From NCBI RefSeq assembly GCF_900112755.1, contig NZ_FOMW01000008.1:62001-126000 (forward strand): a DNA stretch of 64,000 nucleotides. Reading direction: 5' to 3'. Shown one piece after another: positions 24,912 to 34,100 of the stretch. The stretch is from Sulfitobacter brevis (GTDB lineage: Bacteria > Pseudomonadota > Alphaproteobacteria > Rhodobacterales > Rhodobacteraceae). Position 1 is the first letter of the stretch; the number at the start of each line of letters is the position of its first letter. Under the pieces are notes generated by a model. The model saw only the letters and a list, made by a program, of their open reading frames with translations. It ran no database searches and was not told where the DNA came from. The position numbers and the translations under genes are program-made.

Positions 24912-26030
24912 ATGAAGATCGAACCGTTTGGCGTTGAAATCTGGATGAACGAGTATGAGACGAAATGCGCGCTCAACCTCGCCGAGACTTGCGTCGAGAG
25001 CCTGACCATTGCGGAGTTGCTCACTCTCACCGGACGCAACGCCGACGATCTCTCGGCGCTGCTGGAGATGAAGATGACCTATGGCGCGATCGAAGGGTCG
25101 GAGCGTTTGCGCGCCGCAATCTCGGGGCTTTATGCGCAGCAACCACCCGAGAATATCGTCGTCACCCACGGCACCATTGGCGCCAATATGCTGGTGCACC
25201 GCGCCTTGGTCGAGCGCGGCGACCGCGTGGTATCCATCGTGCCGACCTATCAGCAGCACTATTCCATCCCTGCCAGCATCGGCGCAGACGTTCACATGTT
25301 GCACTTGCGCGAGGATCAGAACTGGCTGCCCGATCTCGACGCTTTGCGGGCCTTGGTGCAGCCCGGTACCAAGCTGATTGCGCTGACCAACCCCAATAAC
25401 CCGACAGGCGCATTGATCCCGCGCGAGATGCTGCTGGAGATCGCCGAGATCGCCCGTGCGGCCGATGCTTGGGTGCTGTGTGACGAGGTCTATCGCGGCA
25501 CCGATCAGGCCGGTTCGGGAATGACCGCATCGATGGCGGATCTCTATGAAAAGGGCATCAGTACGGCGGGAATGTCGAAAGCCTATAGTCTGGCGGGGCT
25601 GCGTCTGGGTTGGGTGGCGGCCCCCCGGGTGTTGATTGATCAGGTGTTGATCCAGCGCGATTACGACACGATCAGCGTCGGCGTGATCGACGACCATTTT
25701 GCTACTTTGGCGCTGGAAAACCATGAGCGTGTATTGGCGCGGTCGCGGGCGATCACGCGGGGCAATCTTGCGGTGCTGGCCGAGTGGATCGCCGCCGAAC
25801 CGAAACTGTCGTGGGTACGGCCCGCATCGGGCACCACCGCGTTGGTCAAGGTCGACCTGCCGATATCGTCGCGCGATTTCTGCGTGGCGCTGCTGGAGGA
25901 AACCGGCGTGATGTTCACCCCCGGATCGGCTTTGGGAATGGAGGGCTACGTGCGCATCGGTTACGCCAATACGCCCGCTATCTTGGCCGAGGGATTGCCG
26001 CTGGTGTCGGCATTTCTGGCGCGTCACTGA
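24912..26030 (+). CDS. PLP-dependent aminotransferase, class I/II
   Basis: A 372-residue fold-type I aminotransferase from the ATG at 24912, with a GGAGA ribosome site. PLP contacts are visible: TNPNNPTG (159-166), CDEVYR (190-195), and Lys223 in MSKAYSLAGLRLGW, with Arg231. The opening segment (EIWMNEYETKCALNLAETC) differs from AspC or AlaT and resembles the group containing capreomycidine- and enduracididine-type synthases, so it may not be a simple transaminase. Its 3' end overlaps the convergent M20 gene by 7 bp. Substrate unknown. Confidence 0.88.
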   Translation: MKIEPFGVEIWMNEYETKCALNLAETCVESLTIAELLTLTGRNADDLSALLEMKMTYGAIEGSERLRAAISGLYAQQPPENIVVTHGTIGANMLVHRALVERGDRVVSIVPTYQQHYSIPASIGADVHMLHLREDQNWLPDLDALRALVQPGTKLIALTNPNNPTGALIPREMLLEIAEIARAADAWVLCDEVYRGTDQAGSGMTASMADLYEKGISTAGMSKAYSLAGLRLGWVAAPRVLIDQVLIQRDYDTISVGVIDDHFATLALENHERVLARSRAITRGNLAVLAEWIAAEPKLSWVRPASGTTALVKVDLPISSRDFCVALLEETGVMFTPGSALGMEGYVRIGYANTPAILAEGLPLVSAFLARH

Positions 26031-27163
26031 TCGCGGATCAGCTGCTCCCAAAACCGCGCGCCGACATTCAGCACCGCGTCATTGAACTCAAACGTCGGGC
26101 TGTGCAGGCCCGGCCCGTCCCCTTGTCCTAGAAACAAAAATGCGCCTTCCAGCGCTTGCAGCATGAAGGAAAAATCCTCGCTGACCATCAGCGGCGGGGT
26201 GTCGATCTGGGTCGGCGCCACGGCAGCGGCGCTGCGTGCGGCACGCGCCATCGCGGCGGGGGCGTTCACGGTGACCGGATAATCGCGCAGATATTCGACC
26301 TTGGCCTGCGCCCCATGAGCCGCGGCAACCCCTGTGGCAATGCGTGTAATCGCGGCCTCGCAATGATCACGCACCGCTTCGTCCAGCGTGCGGACCGTTC
26401 CGGCAAGGCGGGCAATCGGCGCGATGATATCCTCGTTGTCCGAGGCTTCCATTTGGGTGATCGAGATCACCGCCGACGCCACCGGATCAATATTTCGCGA
26501 CACAATACTTTGTAGCGCGACATGGATGTGGCTGGCCACGAGCGCCGGATCGACGCAGGTGTCGGGCCGCGCCGCATGGCCGCCGCGCCCCTCGATGGTG
26601 ATGCGCAGACTGTCGGCCGCCGCCATAATGCCCTTGGGTCGCGTAAAGAACTGGCCCCCTTGCAAACCCGGCATACAGTGCATGCCAAAAATCTGCGTCA
26701 TGCCGAACCGTGTGATCAACCCGTCTTGCAACATCGCCCGCGCACCTGCGCCGCCATTCTCCTCGGCGGGTTGGAAGATGAAGACGGCGGTGCCCGCAAA
26801 ATCGCGCTGGGTGGCAACGCGGCGGGCAGCAAGCAGCAGCATCGCCATATGCCCGTCATGGCCACAGGCATGCATCCGGCCTTGATGGAGCGAGGCATGC
26901 GGCGCGCCTGTCGCTTCGGTGATTGGCAGCGCATCCATATCGGCACGTAGGGCAGTCACCGGCCCCGGTCGTTCGCCTTGCAGCACGGCCACAACACCGG
27001 ACCGGCCGACGCCAGTCGTCACGCTATCCATCCCCATTTCGCGCAGCCTTTCGGCGACGAAGCCCGAGGTCCACGGCAAATCATACAGCAGTTCGGGGTG
27101 TCGGTGCAGGTCATGGCGCCAGTCAATGGCTTGGGTCAGTTCGGCGGTCATCAGGTAATCCAT
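26024..27163 (-). CDS. M20-family amidohydrolase (hippurate hydrolase-like)
   Basis: A 379-residue metallopeptidase/amidohydrolase, start ATG at 27163; longer upstream extension overlaps the divergent promoter. It has WRHDLHRHPEL, the metal-binding MHACGHDGHMAM, the catalytic PAEENGGAG, and the dimerisation-domain GRGGHAARPD. These place it in the M20D subgroup with hippurate hydrolase and N-acyl-amino-acid deacylases. It convergently overlaps the aminotransferase gene and is divergent from the EamA transporter. Together these suggest uptake or export and deacylation/transamination of an amino compound, though this is inference. Confidence 0.93.
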   Translation of the reverse strand: MDYLMTAELTQAIDWRHDLHRHPELLYDLPWTSGFVAERLREMGMDSVTTGVGRSGVVAVLQGERPGPVTALRADMDALPITEATGAPHASLHQGRMHACGHDGHMAMLLLAARRVATQRDFAGTAVFIFQPAEENGGAGARAMLQDGLITRFGMTQIFGMHCMPGLQGGQFFTRPKGIMAAADSLRITIEGRGGHAARPDTCVDPALVASHIHVALQSIVSRNIDPVASAVISITQMEASDNEDIIAPIARLAGTVRTLDEAVRDHCEAAITRIATGVAAAHGAQAKVEYLRDYPVTVNAPAAMARAARSAAAVAPTQIDTPPLMVSEDFSFMLQALEGAFLFLGQGDGPGLHSPTFEFNDAVLNVGARFWEQLIRDQ

Positions 27164-27378
27164 CGCTATGTTACGTCTCCCTACCACCAATCGTGAGGGC
27201 CGTGCCATCCTGCCAAGGGGGGAGGGGGCGACTGTCGAATAGAGACAATTCAAAGTGCGCTTCCCAAGCAATTTCCCATTCATCCTCGACAATGGCGCGC
27301 GCCTTGCGTCTTGTGGCCCGCAACCGTGCCGGCCCATCGCAGGTGCCTTGGCAACGCAGGGTAAAGGGACACGTCAGG

Positions 27379-28275
27379 GTGCACGACTATACAAAGGGCA
27401 TCTTTGCCATCCTATTTGCAGGCGTGGTTTGGGGCACCACCGGAACTGCCGCGACCTTTGCGCCCGATGTCAGTGCGGCGGCCATTGGCGCGGCGGCGAT
27501 GGGGATCGGAGGGCTTGCCCAGGCGTTGTTTGCCCTGCGCGGTATTACGCGTGCGCGTGCCGAACTTTGGCACCACCGCCGCCTTGTGCTGGTGGGCGCC
27601 TTGGCTGTGGCGGTATATCCGCTGGCATTTTACGGCTCGATGCGGCTGGCGGGGGTCACGGTTGGCACAGTGATCACCATCGGCTCCGCGCCGCTCCTCT
27701 CGGCGGTGATCGAATATCTGCTCGACCACACCCGCCTCACCGCGCGATGGATCGCGGGGGCCAGCATCGGTCTGGTCGGCATGGTGCTGATCAGTCTGGC
27801 CGAGCGGGTGAGCGATCTTGGTATCATCGGCGCGGATGAGGTGCCTTTAGGCATCGCGCTCGGCCTGCTCGGCGGGCTCACCTACGCGCTATATTCCTGG
27901 ACTGCGCGCAAGGTGATGCTGGGCGGCGTGCCGTCCTCAGTGGCGATGGGAGCGACCTTTGGCATCGGCGGGGTGATGTTGCTGCCGGTTTTGTTGGGCA
28001 CCGGCGGGCCGTTCCTTGCGTCATGGGGCAACGCGGCGGTGGGCATCTACATGGCGCTGGTACCAATGTTTCTGGGATATCTGGCCTATGGCTATGGGCT
28101 GGCCCGCGTGCAGGCGAGCACGGCGACGACCATCACATTGCTGGAACCGGTCGTGGCCGCGATGCTGGCGATTGTGGTGGTGGGCGAACGGTTGCCGTTT
28201 ATGGGGTGGCTGGGGGTCGGGCTGATCATTGGTTGTCTGGCGATCATTACAGCACCATCGCGACGACCAAAGTGA
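27379..28275 (+). CDS. EamA/DMT-superfamily transporter
   Basis: About 298 residues from a GTG start at 27379, with AAAGGGA about 10 nt before it. The upstream in-frame stretch is polar, Arg-rich and overlaps the M20 promoter, so it is not coding. Ten membrane helices form two EamA repeats (residues ~5-140 and ~152-288). Each opens with the usual pattern, LFAGVVWGTTGTAA in the first and GLLGGLTYALYSWTARK in the second. The final repeat contains ATTITLLEPVVAAMLAIVVVGE. It probably exports a metabolite or amino acid; direction and substrate cannot be assigned. Confidence 0.88.
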   Translation: MHDYTKGIFAILFAGVVWGTTGTAATFAPDVSAAAIGAAAMGIGGLAQALFALRGITRARAELWHHRRLVLVGALAVAVYPLAFYGSMRLAGVTVGTVITIGSAPLLSAVIEYLLDHTRLTARWIAGASIGLVGMVLISLAERVSDLGIIGADEVPLGIALGLLGGLTYALYSWTARKVMLGGVPSSVAMGATFGIGGVMLLPVLLGTGGPFLASWGNAAVGIYMALVPMFLGYLAYGYGLARVQASTATTITLLEPVVAAMLAIVVVGERLPFMGWLGVGLIIGCLAIITAPSRRPK

Positions 28276-28426
28276 GCCGGCACAGCGGGCGCCGCAGGGT
28301 GCGCCAAAGGCGGGCGGAGCAACGGGTTGAACGCGATCGTCCGCATGCAGAATGTTTCCTTGCGGCGCATCGACCATAGGTGCATGAAGGTCCCGCGCAT
28401 AGACGCTGGCAGGCGAAGGAGACGAG

Positions 28427-29914
28427 ATGGAAGACTGGAGTGCACGGGCAAGCGAGCTCTATGATGGCGGTTTTCGCCCGATGTTTATTGACGGAGACTG
28501 GTGCGCCGCTCGCTCCGGTGCGGTGATCGACGCCCGCAATCCCGCTGATGGCAGTTTGCTGGCGACGGTCCCCAAAGGCGATAGCGCCGATATCGACAGG
28601 GCGGTTGCCGCCGCGCGCAAAGCGTTCGAGGGGCCGTGGTCCAAATTCACCCCGTTCGAGCGCCAAGCCCTGCTGCTGCGTATCGCCGAAGGGTTCGAGG
28701 CGGAGTGGGAGAGCCTGTGCCTGTCGGATACGCTTGATATGGGGATGCCGATCCAGCGCACGCTGGCCAACAGCCGGCGGGTATTGGGCATGCTGCGATT
28801 CTATGCAGGCCAAGCCGTAATGATCCACGGCAACACCATTCCCAACTCCTTCCCCGGCGAGATTTATTCATCGACCGTGCGCGAGCCTGTTGGCGTGGTC
28901 GGCGCGATCATCCCGTGGAATGCGCCCATCGCCGGTTCGGTCTGGAAGATCGCGCCTGCGCTGGCCACCGGCTGTACCGTGGTGCTGAAGCCCTCCGAGG
29001 AAGCATCGTTGACGGTGTTGATGATCGCCCGCATCATGCAAAATGCAGGGCTGCCCGATGGCGTTCTGAATATCGTGACCGGACATGGGAGCGATGCAGG
29101 GGCCGCTTTGGCTGCTCATCCAGATGTAGATAAAATCGTCTTCACCGGCTCCACGGCGACAGGGCAGGCAATTGCCCGCGCGGCCACTGGAAACCTCAAA
29201 AAGGTCTCGCTGGAACTGGGCGGTAAATCTCCTGTCATCGTGTGCAAGGATGCCGATATCGACAAGGCCGTCCCCGTAGCGGCGATGGCGGTCTTTGCCA
29301 ACTCCGGCCAGATTTGCATTGCGGGTTCGCGGCTGTTCGTGGCGCGAGAGATCCATGACGAGTTCGTCCGCCGTGTGGCCGAATTCGCCTCTAACCTCAA
29401 AATCGGCCACGGTATTGCGACCGATACCGATATCGGTCCGATCATCACAGCCCGTCAGGCCGAGCGCATCGCGGGTTTTCTTGCAGCTGGTGCGGATGAG
29501 GGGGCCGAGGTGCTGGCGGGTGGCAACAGGGCTGATCGCCCTGATCTGGCAGGCGGGCATTTCATCCAGCCGACCGTCTTTGGCGGCGTCACTGACCAGA
29601 TGTCCATCGCCCGTGAGGAGATCTTCGGGCCGGTGATTTCGGCGCTGCCCTTCGATACCATCGACGAAGTCGTCGCCCGCGCCAACGCCACACCATACGG
29701 ACTGGCCGCGGGCGTGTTCTCCACCAATCTCGGCACGGCGCACAAACTGGCGCACCGGATCAAGGCGGGATCGGTCTGGGTTAATATGTATCACGCGATT
29801 GATCCTGCCGTGCCGTTTGGCGGGGTCAAAATGTCAGGTTATGGGCGCGAAGGCGGCACCGAGCATATGGAAGAATACCTCGACACCAAGGCGATCTGGA
29901 TCAACACCGATTAA
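28427..29914 (+). CDS. Aldehyde dehydrogenase, NAD(P)+-dependent
   Basis: A 495-residue ALDH that oxidises an aldehyde to the acid. The catalytic base Glu263 is in SLELGGKSP and the nucleophile Cys297 in FANSGQICIAGSR. IIPWNAPIAG and FTGSTATGQ form the cofactor site, and EEIFGPVIS is intact. The length and the PVGVVGAIIPWNAP pattern fit the betaine/phenylacetaldehyde-type ALDH group. It precedes a hydroxyacid dehydrogenase and a TRAP operon on the same strand, implying a shared catabolic pathway. The substrate is not determinable. Confidence 0.94.
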   Translation: MEDWSARASELYDGGFRPMFIDGDWCAARSGAVIDARNPADGSLLATVPKGDSADIDRAVAAARKAFEGPWSKFTPFERQALLLRIAEGFEAEWESLCLSDTLDMGMPIQRTLANSRRVLGMLRFYAGQAVMIHGNTIPNSFPGEIYSSTVREPVGVVGAIIPWNAPIAGSVWKIAPALATGCTVVLKPSEEASLTVLMIARIMQNAGLPDGVLNIVTGHGSDAGAALAAHPDVDKIVFTGSTATGQAIARAATGNLKKVSLELGGKSPVIVCKDADIDKAVPVAAMAVFANSGQICIAGSRLFVAREIHDEFVRRVAEFASNLKIGHGIATDTDIGPIITARQAERIAGFLAAGADEGAEVLAGGNRADRPDLAGGHFIQPTVFGGVTDQMSIAREEIFGPVISALPFDTIDEVVARANATPYGLAAGVFSTNLGTAHKLAHRIKAGSVWVNMYHAIDPAVPFGGVKMSGYGREGGTEHMEEYLDTKAIWINTD

Positions 29915-30070
29915 GGCGATTTTGGCGGCTTGGGGCAGGGGCGTAGACTTAAGCGACCCTTCCGCTTCGTAAACTTGCAACTTCATTCGATCTGCGCCCA
30001 TCGCCCGTTTTGCGCTGCTTAAAACGAATTCTCATGAACCTCTCTGCGTCGGAATAAAAAGGAACTAACT

Positions 30071-30952
30071 ATGCAAGTCGGAATAATCGGCGTGGGGCTT
30101 ATGGGCCATGGCATTGCACGCAATGTTTTGAAGCGTGGCGGCTTCTCCCTGCATTTTCTCGACCATCCGGGTAACCAGCCGGTCGATGAAATCACCGGTT
30201 TGGGCGCTGTCGCCTGTCCGACGCCCGCAGCGGTGGCTGCAGCTTGCGATGTAGTGATCCTTTGCGTCACCGGATCGCCGCAGGTCGAGGCGATTGTCAC
30301 AGGAAAAGATGGATTGGTCGCGGGGCTCAAGCCCGATACGGTCATCGTCGATTGCTCCACCGCGCTGCCGGAATCGACCGTACGTATGGGCGAGATCATC
30401 AAGGCCGCAGGCGGGCAGTATATCGACGCGCCGATGACCCGAACCGCCAAGCATGCCCATGACGGCACGCTAAACCTGCTGGTCGGCGGCGATGCCAGCG
30501 TGTTGGAACGGGTCCGGCCGGTACTCGCCTCTTTCACCGAAACTGTGGCGCATGTCGGTCCGCTCGGCCATGGCCACCGTCTAAAGTTGCTGCACAACTA
30601 TGTTTCCATCGGGTTTATGACCCTGCTGGCCGAAGCGGCGGCGCAGGCGGCGGACGCTGACGTCGATCCGCAGGTTTTTGTGGATGTTCTGGCCGGCGGC
30701 GGCGGTGCCAGCGCGGCGCTGGACCGGCTGGCCCCCTATATCGTTGCAGGCGACCGCGAGGGGCTGCCGTTCTTTGTCAGTAACGCGCAAAAAGACATCG
30801 ATTACTACCGTGCGATGGCCGAGGCTTCGGGCGCAAGAAAGCCTGTCGCGGATGCGGTCTCGGCAGCAATTTCCGAAGTTGTCGAGGACGGCCACGGCCA
30901 AGCATATGTGCCAGAACTGGTACGGCTTTTCCGCAAATCTGTCCCCCGCTAA
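30071..30952 (+). CDS. NAD(P)-dependent oxidoreductase, beta-hydroxyacid dehydrogenase family
   Basis: A 293-residue enzyme. GIIGVGLMGHGIARNVL (3-19) binds the cofactor, DAPMTRTAKHA replaces the usual DAPVSGG loop, and GHGHRLKLLHNY carries the catalytic Lys. The altered DAPMTRT loop suggests a substrate unlike 3-hydroxyisobutyrate, since this loop contacts the substrate carboxylate. It is separate from the similar enzyme at 742-1647. It sits between the aldehyde dehydrogenase and the TRAP genes, with gaps of 156 and 123 bp. Confidence 0.9.
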   Translation: MQVGIIGVGLMGHGIARNVLKRGGFSLHFLDHPGNQPVDEITGLGAVACPTPAAVAAACDVVILCVTGSPQVEAIVTGKDGLVAGLKPDTVIVDCSTALPESTVRMGEIIKAAGGQYIDAPMTRTAKHAHDGTLNLLVGGDASVLERVRPVLASFTETVAHVGPLGHGHRLKLLHNYVSIGFMTLLAEAAAQAADADVDPQVFVDVLAGGGGASAALDRLAPYIVAGDREGLPFFVSNAQKDIDYYRAMAEASGARKPVADAVSAAISEVVEDGHGQAYVPELVRLFRKSVPR

Positions 30953-31075
30953 CGAAGCCTGATCCGTCGTCTGCCTTTGGGTTTCTGGCCTCTGCGAGGC
31001 GGCGGCGGGCGCAGGTGGGCTTGCGACTCCCATCTGGTTTCTGTAGCAACCGTTTACCGCTACTGGGAGGTTATC

Positions 31076-32056
31076 ATGAAATTTAATTACGCTGCGCTGG
31101 CTGTTGCCGGCTCAATCATTGCGCTGGGCGCCCCCGCCTACGCACAAACCGAAATCAAGATCGGCTACGCGCTGGCACCGGACAGCCATTACGGCGTCGC
31201 CGCGCAGAAGTTCGAAGAGGTCGTGCTGGCCGAGACCGGTGACCAGTTCAGCTTCACCCACTTCCCGTCATCGGGTCTGGGCGGTGAGCGTGAGGTTATC
31301 GAAGGGCTGCAACTTGGCACCATCGAGGCGACCATCGTCTCCTCGGGTACACTCGCCAATTTCGTGCCGTCCACCGGTGTGTTTGACATCCCCTTCCTGT
31401 TCAGCGGGCTTGACCACGCGCGCGCCGTTCTGGACGGGCCAATTGGTCAGGACATTCTGGCCGAGTTCGACGGTGTCGGCCTGCACGGTCTGGCATGGGG
31501 CGAGCAGGGCTTTCGCCACATCACCAACAACCGCAACGCGATCCACACGCCTGCGGATGTCGAAGGCCTGAAGATCCGCACCATGGAAAACCCTGTCCAC
31601 CTCGCCGCGTTTGACGCGATGGGGGCGGCGCCTACGCCAATGGCATGGCCCGAGGTGATCTCCTCACTGCAGCAGGGCGTAATCGACGGGCAGGAAAACC
31701 CGCTGTCGGTGATCGTTTCGGTCAAGCTGGACGAAGTGCAAAAGTACCTGACCGTTTCTGGCCACGTCTATTCACCCGCGATGTTGCTGGTGTCCAAGCC
31801 GTTCTGGGAAGGTCTGGATGACAGCCAGAAGGCCGCGATGGAAAAAGGTGCGGTTGAGGCTGTGGCCGCAATGCGCGGCTATGTCGACAACGTGGAGACC
31901 ACGGGTGTTGAGACACTGAAAGAACGGGGCATGGAAGTGAACATCCTCTCCGCCGAGGAAAAATCCGCGTTCCAAGCCTCGATCAAGTCCGCCTATGAGG
32001 GCTACTACGAGACCTATACGCAGGACCTCGTCGACTCGATCGTTAACTTCGAGTAA
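31076..32056 (+). CDS. TRAP transporter substrate-binding protein (DctP family)
   Basis: A 326-residue periplasmic protein; start ATG at 31076 behind GGGAGG. Signal peptide MKFNYAALAVAGSIIALGAP, cleaved near AYAQ-TE. The DctP pattern is clear: IGYALAPDSHYGVAAQKFEE, FPSSGLGGEREVIEGLQLGT, the ligand Arg in LKIRTMENPVH, and ISSLQQGVIDGQENPLS. This is the classical DctP branch, unlike the TakP-like protein at 5644-6723, so the ligand is probably a carboxylate or sugar acid. It heads a DctP-DctQ-DctM operon with a strong stem-loop directly after it. Confidence 0.93.
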   Translation: MKFNYAALAVAGSIIALGAPAYAQTEIKIGYALAPDSHYGVAAQKFEEVVLAETGDQFSFTHFPSSGLGGEREVIEGLQLGTIEATIVSSGTLANFVPSTGVFDIPFLFSGLDHARAVLDGPIGQDILAEFDGVGLHGLAWGEQGFRHITNNRNAIHTPADVEGLKIRTMENPVHLAAFDAMGAAPTPMAWPEVISSLQQGVIDGQENPLSVIVSVKLDEVQKYLTVSGHVYSPAMLLVSKPFWEGLDDSQKAAMEKGAVEAVAAMRGYVDNVETTGVETLKERGMEVNILSAEEKSAFQASIKSAYEGYYETYTQDLVDSIVNFE

Positions 32057-32065
32057 AATCTAACG

Positions 32066-32088
32066 CCGGCGCCCTTCGCGGGCGCCGG
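32066..32088 (+). other. Intercistronic stem-loop between TRAP binding-protein and permease genes
   Basis: CCGGCGCCC (32066-32074) and GGGCGCCGG (32080-32088) form a perfect 9-bp GC stem with a TTCGC loop, 10 bp after the DctP stop. Only TTTG follows, so read-through to DctQ is expected. A structure like this would protect the binding-protein part of the message and raise its yield over the permease. Confidence 0.75.
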
Positions 32089-32109
32089 TTTGCTGTCAGG
32101 GAGCGCGAC

Positions 32110-32637
32110 TTGAAACGACTGGAAACACTTTTCGTTGCGCTGAACGGCTGGGCCTTGATCGTGATGCTGTCGGCGATGACATTGATTGTCGGCGCTAATA
32201 TCACCCTGCGCTATGCGACCTCGCATTCGCTGCCTTGGGCTGATGAGGCCGCGCGTTATCTGATGATCTGGATGACCTTCAGCGGGGCAGGGCTGATCCT
32301 GCGCACGGGCGGCCATGTTGCCATCACCAATCTGCAAGACGCTTTGCCACACCGCGGCCAGCAGATGTTGCGCGGCGCGATTGCGCTGGGTTTGCTGCTG
32401 TTCTTTGGCTTCATGGTTTATGTCGGGGTCCAATACGCCGACCGGATGCAATATCAGGTTACGCCCGCGATGCGCATTCCTTACCTCTATGTCTATGCGG
32501 CGATGCCGATTGGGTTTGGCCTGTTGATCCTCCATCTGTTGTTGATCGCGCGCGATTTCATCACGGCTGGCACCTATAAACGCCGCGACGACGACCAGCC
32601 CGCGCCCGATGTTCTGCCCGGAGGCGCCAATGGCTGA
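32110..32637 (+). CDS. TRAP transporter small permease (DctQ-like)
   Basis: A 175-residue, four-helix protein. The start is TTG at 32110, with GGGAG 6 nt upstream; there is no suitable ATG nearby. Hallmarks are SLPWADEAARYLMIWMTFSG and LRTGGHVAITNL, typical of DctQ. The weak start codon plus the upstream hairpin would keep expression below that of the binding protein. Its last 8 bases overlap the DctM gene. Confidence 0.92.
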   Translation: MKRLETLFVALNGWALIVMLSAMTLIVGANITLRYATSHSLPWADEAARYLMIWMTFSGAGLILRTGGHVAITNLQDALPHRGQQMLRGAIALGLLLFFGFMVYVGVQYADRMQYQVTPAMRIPYLYVYAAMPIGFGLLILHLLLIARDFITAGTYKRRDDDQPAPDVLPGGANG

Positions 32638-33913
32638 GATCCTCTTCCCCGCTCTGTTTATTTTGCTCGCACTCGGCCTGCCGGTCGCCTTTGCCATGGC
32701 GATTGCGGTCTTTGCAGCCCTGAGCTTCGGCTCGACCTATCCTAACCTCGTGGTGGTTAAGGAAATGTTTTCGGGCCTCGACAGCTTTCCGTTGCTGGCC
32801 GTGCCGTTCTTTATTCTGGCCGCCGAGATCATGACCGGCGGCGCTGTGACGCTGGCGATGCTGCGTTTGGCGCAGTCACTGGTGGGGCACCTGAAAGGTG
32901 GGCTCGGTCACGCCAATGTGGTCAGTTCCGCGATGTTTGCAGGCATTTCGGGCAGCGCGCTCGCCGATGCCGCAGGGCCAGGCACCATGATGATCCGGAT
33001 GATGGAAAAGGGCGGCTATGACCACACTTATGCAGGTGCGCTGACCATCGCGAGTTCGGTCGTAGGACCGATCATTCCGCCGTCGATCACGATGATCATT
33101 TACGCGATGCAGGACCAGCAAGTTTCGGTAGGGTCCTTGTTCATGGCGGGCATTCTGCCGGGTGTTTTGATCACGGGTGTGGTTCTGCTGGCCAATGCGC
33201 GGGTCAGCCACCTGCGGGGCTATGCCAGCGGCGCGCCAATGCCACCGCTCGCTGAAATCTTGCGGATCGCGATCTATGCTCTGCCCGCGCTTATGTTGGT
33301 GGTGCTGATCGTCGGCGGCATCCGCTTCGGGGTCTTTACGCCTACAGAAGCTTCGGTGATTGCTGTATTCTATGCGCTGTTTGTCGGCATGTTTGTCTAT
33401 CGTTCGCTGCGGCTGCGCGATCTGCCTGATATCATTTTGCGTGCGGCGCTGGTCTCGGGGGCAGTGCTGCTGATCCTCGGCGCGGCGCGGGCATTTGCGT
33501 GGATTTTAATCATCGAAGGCATCCCGCAATTTCTGGCCGAAACCATCATCGCATGGGATCTGTCGCCCATCGTTTTCTTGCTGGCGGTTAACGTGCTGTT
33601 GCTGGTTTTCGGCCTGTTCATGGATCCTCTGCCTGGCGTGATGATACTTGTGCCGATCCTCGCTCCGATCAGCCTCGCACTGGGGATTGACCCGAACCAC
33701 TTCGCCATTATCGTCATCGTGAACCTGACTCTGGGTCTAACCACGCCGCCTGTGGGCAGTTTGATTTTCGTAGTGTCTTCGACGGCGAATATTAAACCCT
33801 CTGCCCTGATCAAAGAGATGCCGCCGTTCTTCGTGGCCCTTGGTGCGGCGTTGCTGCTGATCACCTTCGTGCCAGCGCTGTCGACTTGGATACCCAAGGT
33901 TAGCGGCTTCTAA
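32630..33913 (+). CDS. TRAP transporter large permease (DctM-like)
   Basis: A 427-residue DctM channel, the standard family length. Segments GLPVAFAMAIAVFAAL, SFPLLAVPFFILAAEIM, GISGSALADAAGPGTMMI and ASSVVGPIIPPSITMIIYA are diagnostic. The ATG at 32630 is used because the 7 preceding in-frame codons belong to the DctQ C-terminus; the genes overlap by 8 bp. It completes the second TRAP transporter. The 187 bp after it before the MFS gene hold no recognisable terminator. Confidence 0.94.
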   Translation: MAEILFPALFILLALGLPVAFAMAIAVFAALSFGSTYPNLVVVKEMFSGLDSFPLLAVPFFILAAEIMTGGAVTLAMLRLAQSLVGHLKGGLGHANVVSSAMFAGISGSALADAAGPGTMMIRMMEKGGYDHTYAGALTIASSVVGPIIPPSITMIIYAMQDQQVSVGSLFMAGILPGVLITGVVLLANARVSHLRGYASGAPMPPLAEILRIAIYALPALMLVVLIVGGIRFGVFTPTEASVIAVFYALFVGMFVYRSLRLRDLPDIILRAALVSGAVLLILGAARAFAWILIIEGIPQFLAETIIAWDLSPIVFLLAVNVLLLVFGLFMDPLPGVMILVPILAPISLALGIDPNHFAIIVIVNLTLGLTTPPVGSLIFVVSSTANIKPSALIKEMPPFFVALGAALLLITFVPALSTWIPKVSGF

Positions 33914-34100
33914 GGGGCAATTTGTCGGTACGGGGCCTGCAGGTGCATCAGCTTAGATACACAAACAATTGTGTTGGCCTTCAGCGGTTTGGTAGCTAAC
34001 TTCAGGTTGTAACCGTTGCGCTGATTATGAGTGGGCTATTGTTGACTTCAAGGATATTGCAAGCAAGCGGGGCTGTGTGTGAGCCGAGGACCAAATCTTC

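Noticed and set aside
24882-26051. Leftward ORF of 389 codons opposite the aminotransferase
   Set aside because: Antisense shadow in high-G+C coding sequence; the rightward frame has intact PLP motifs and a good ribosome site.
31043-31063. GTAGC-N11-GCTAC inverted repeat before the second TRAP operon
   Set aside because: Only 5-bp arms; expected by chance at this G+C and length, with nothing else to support it.
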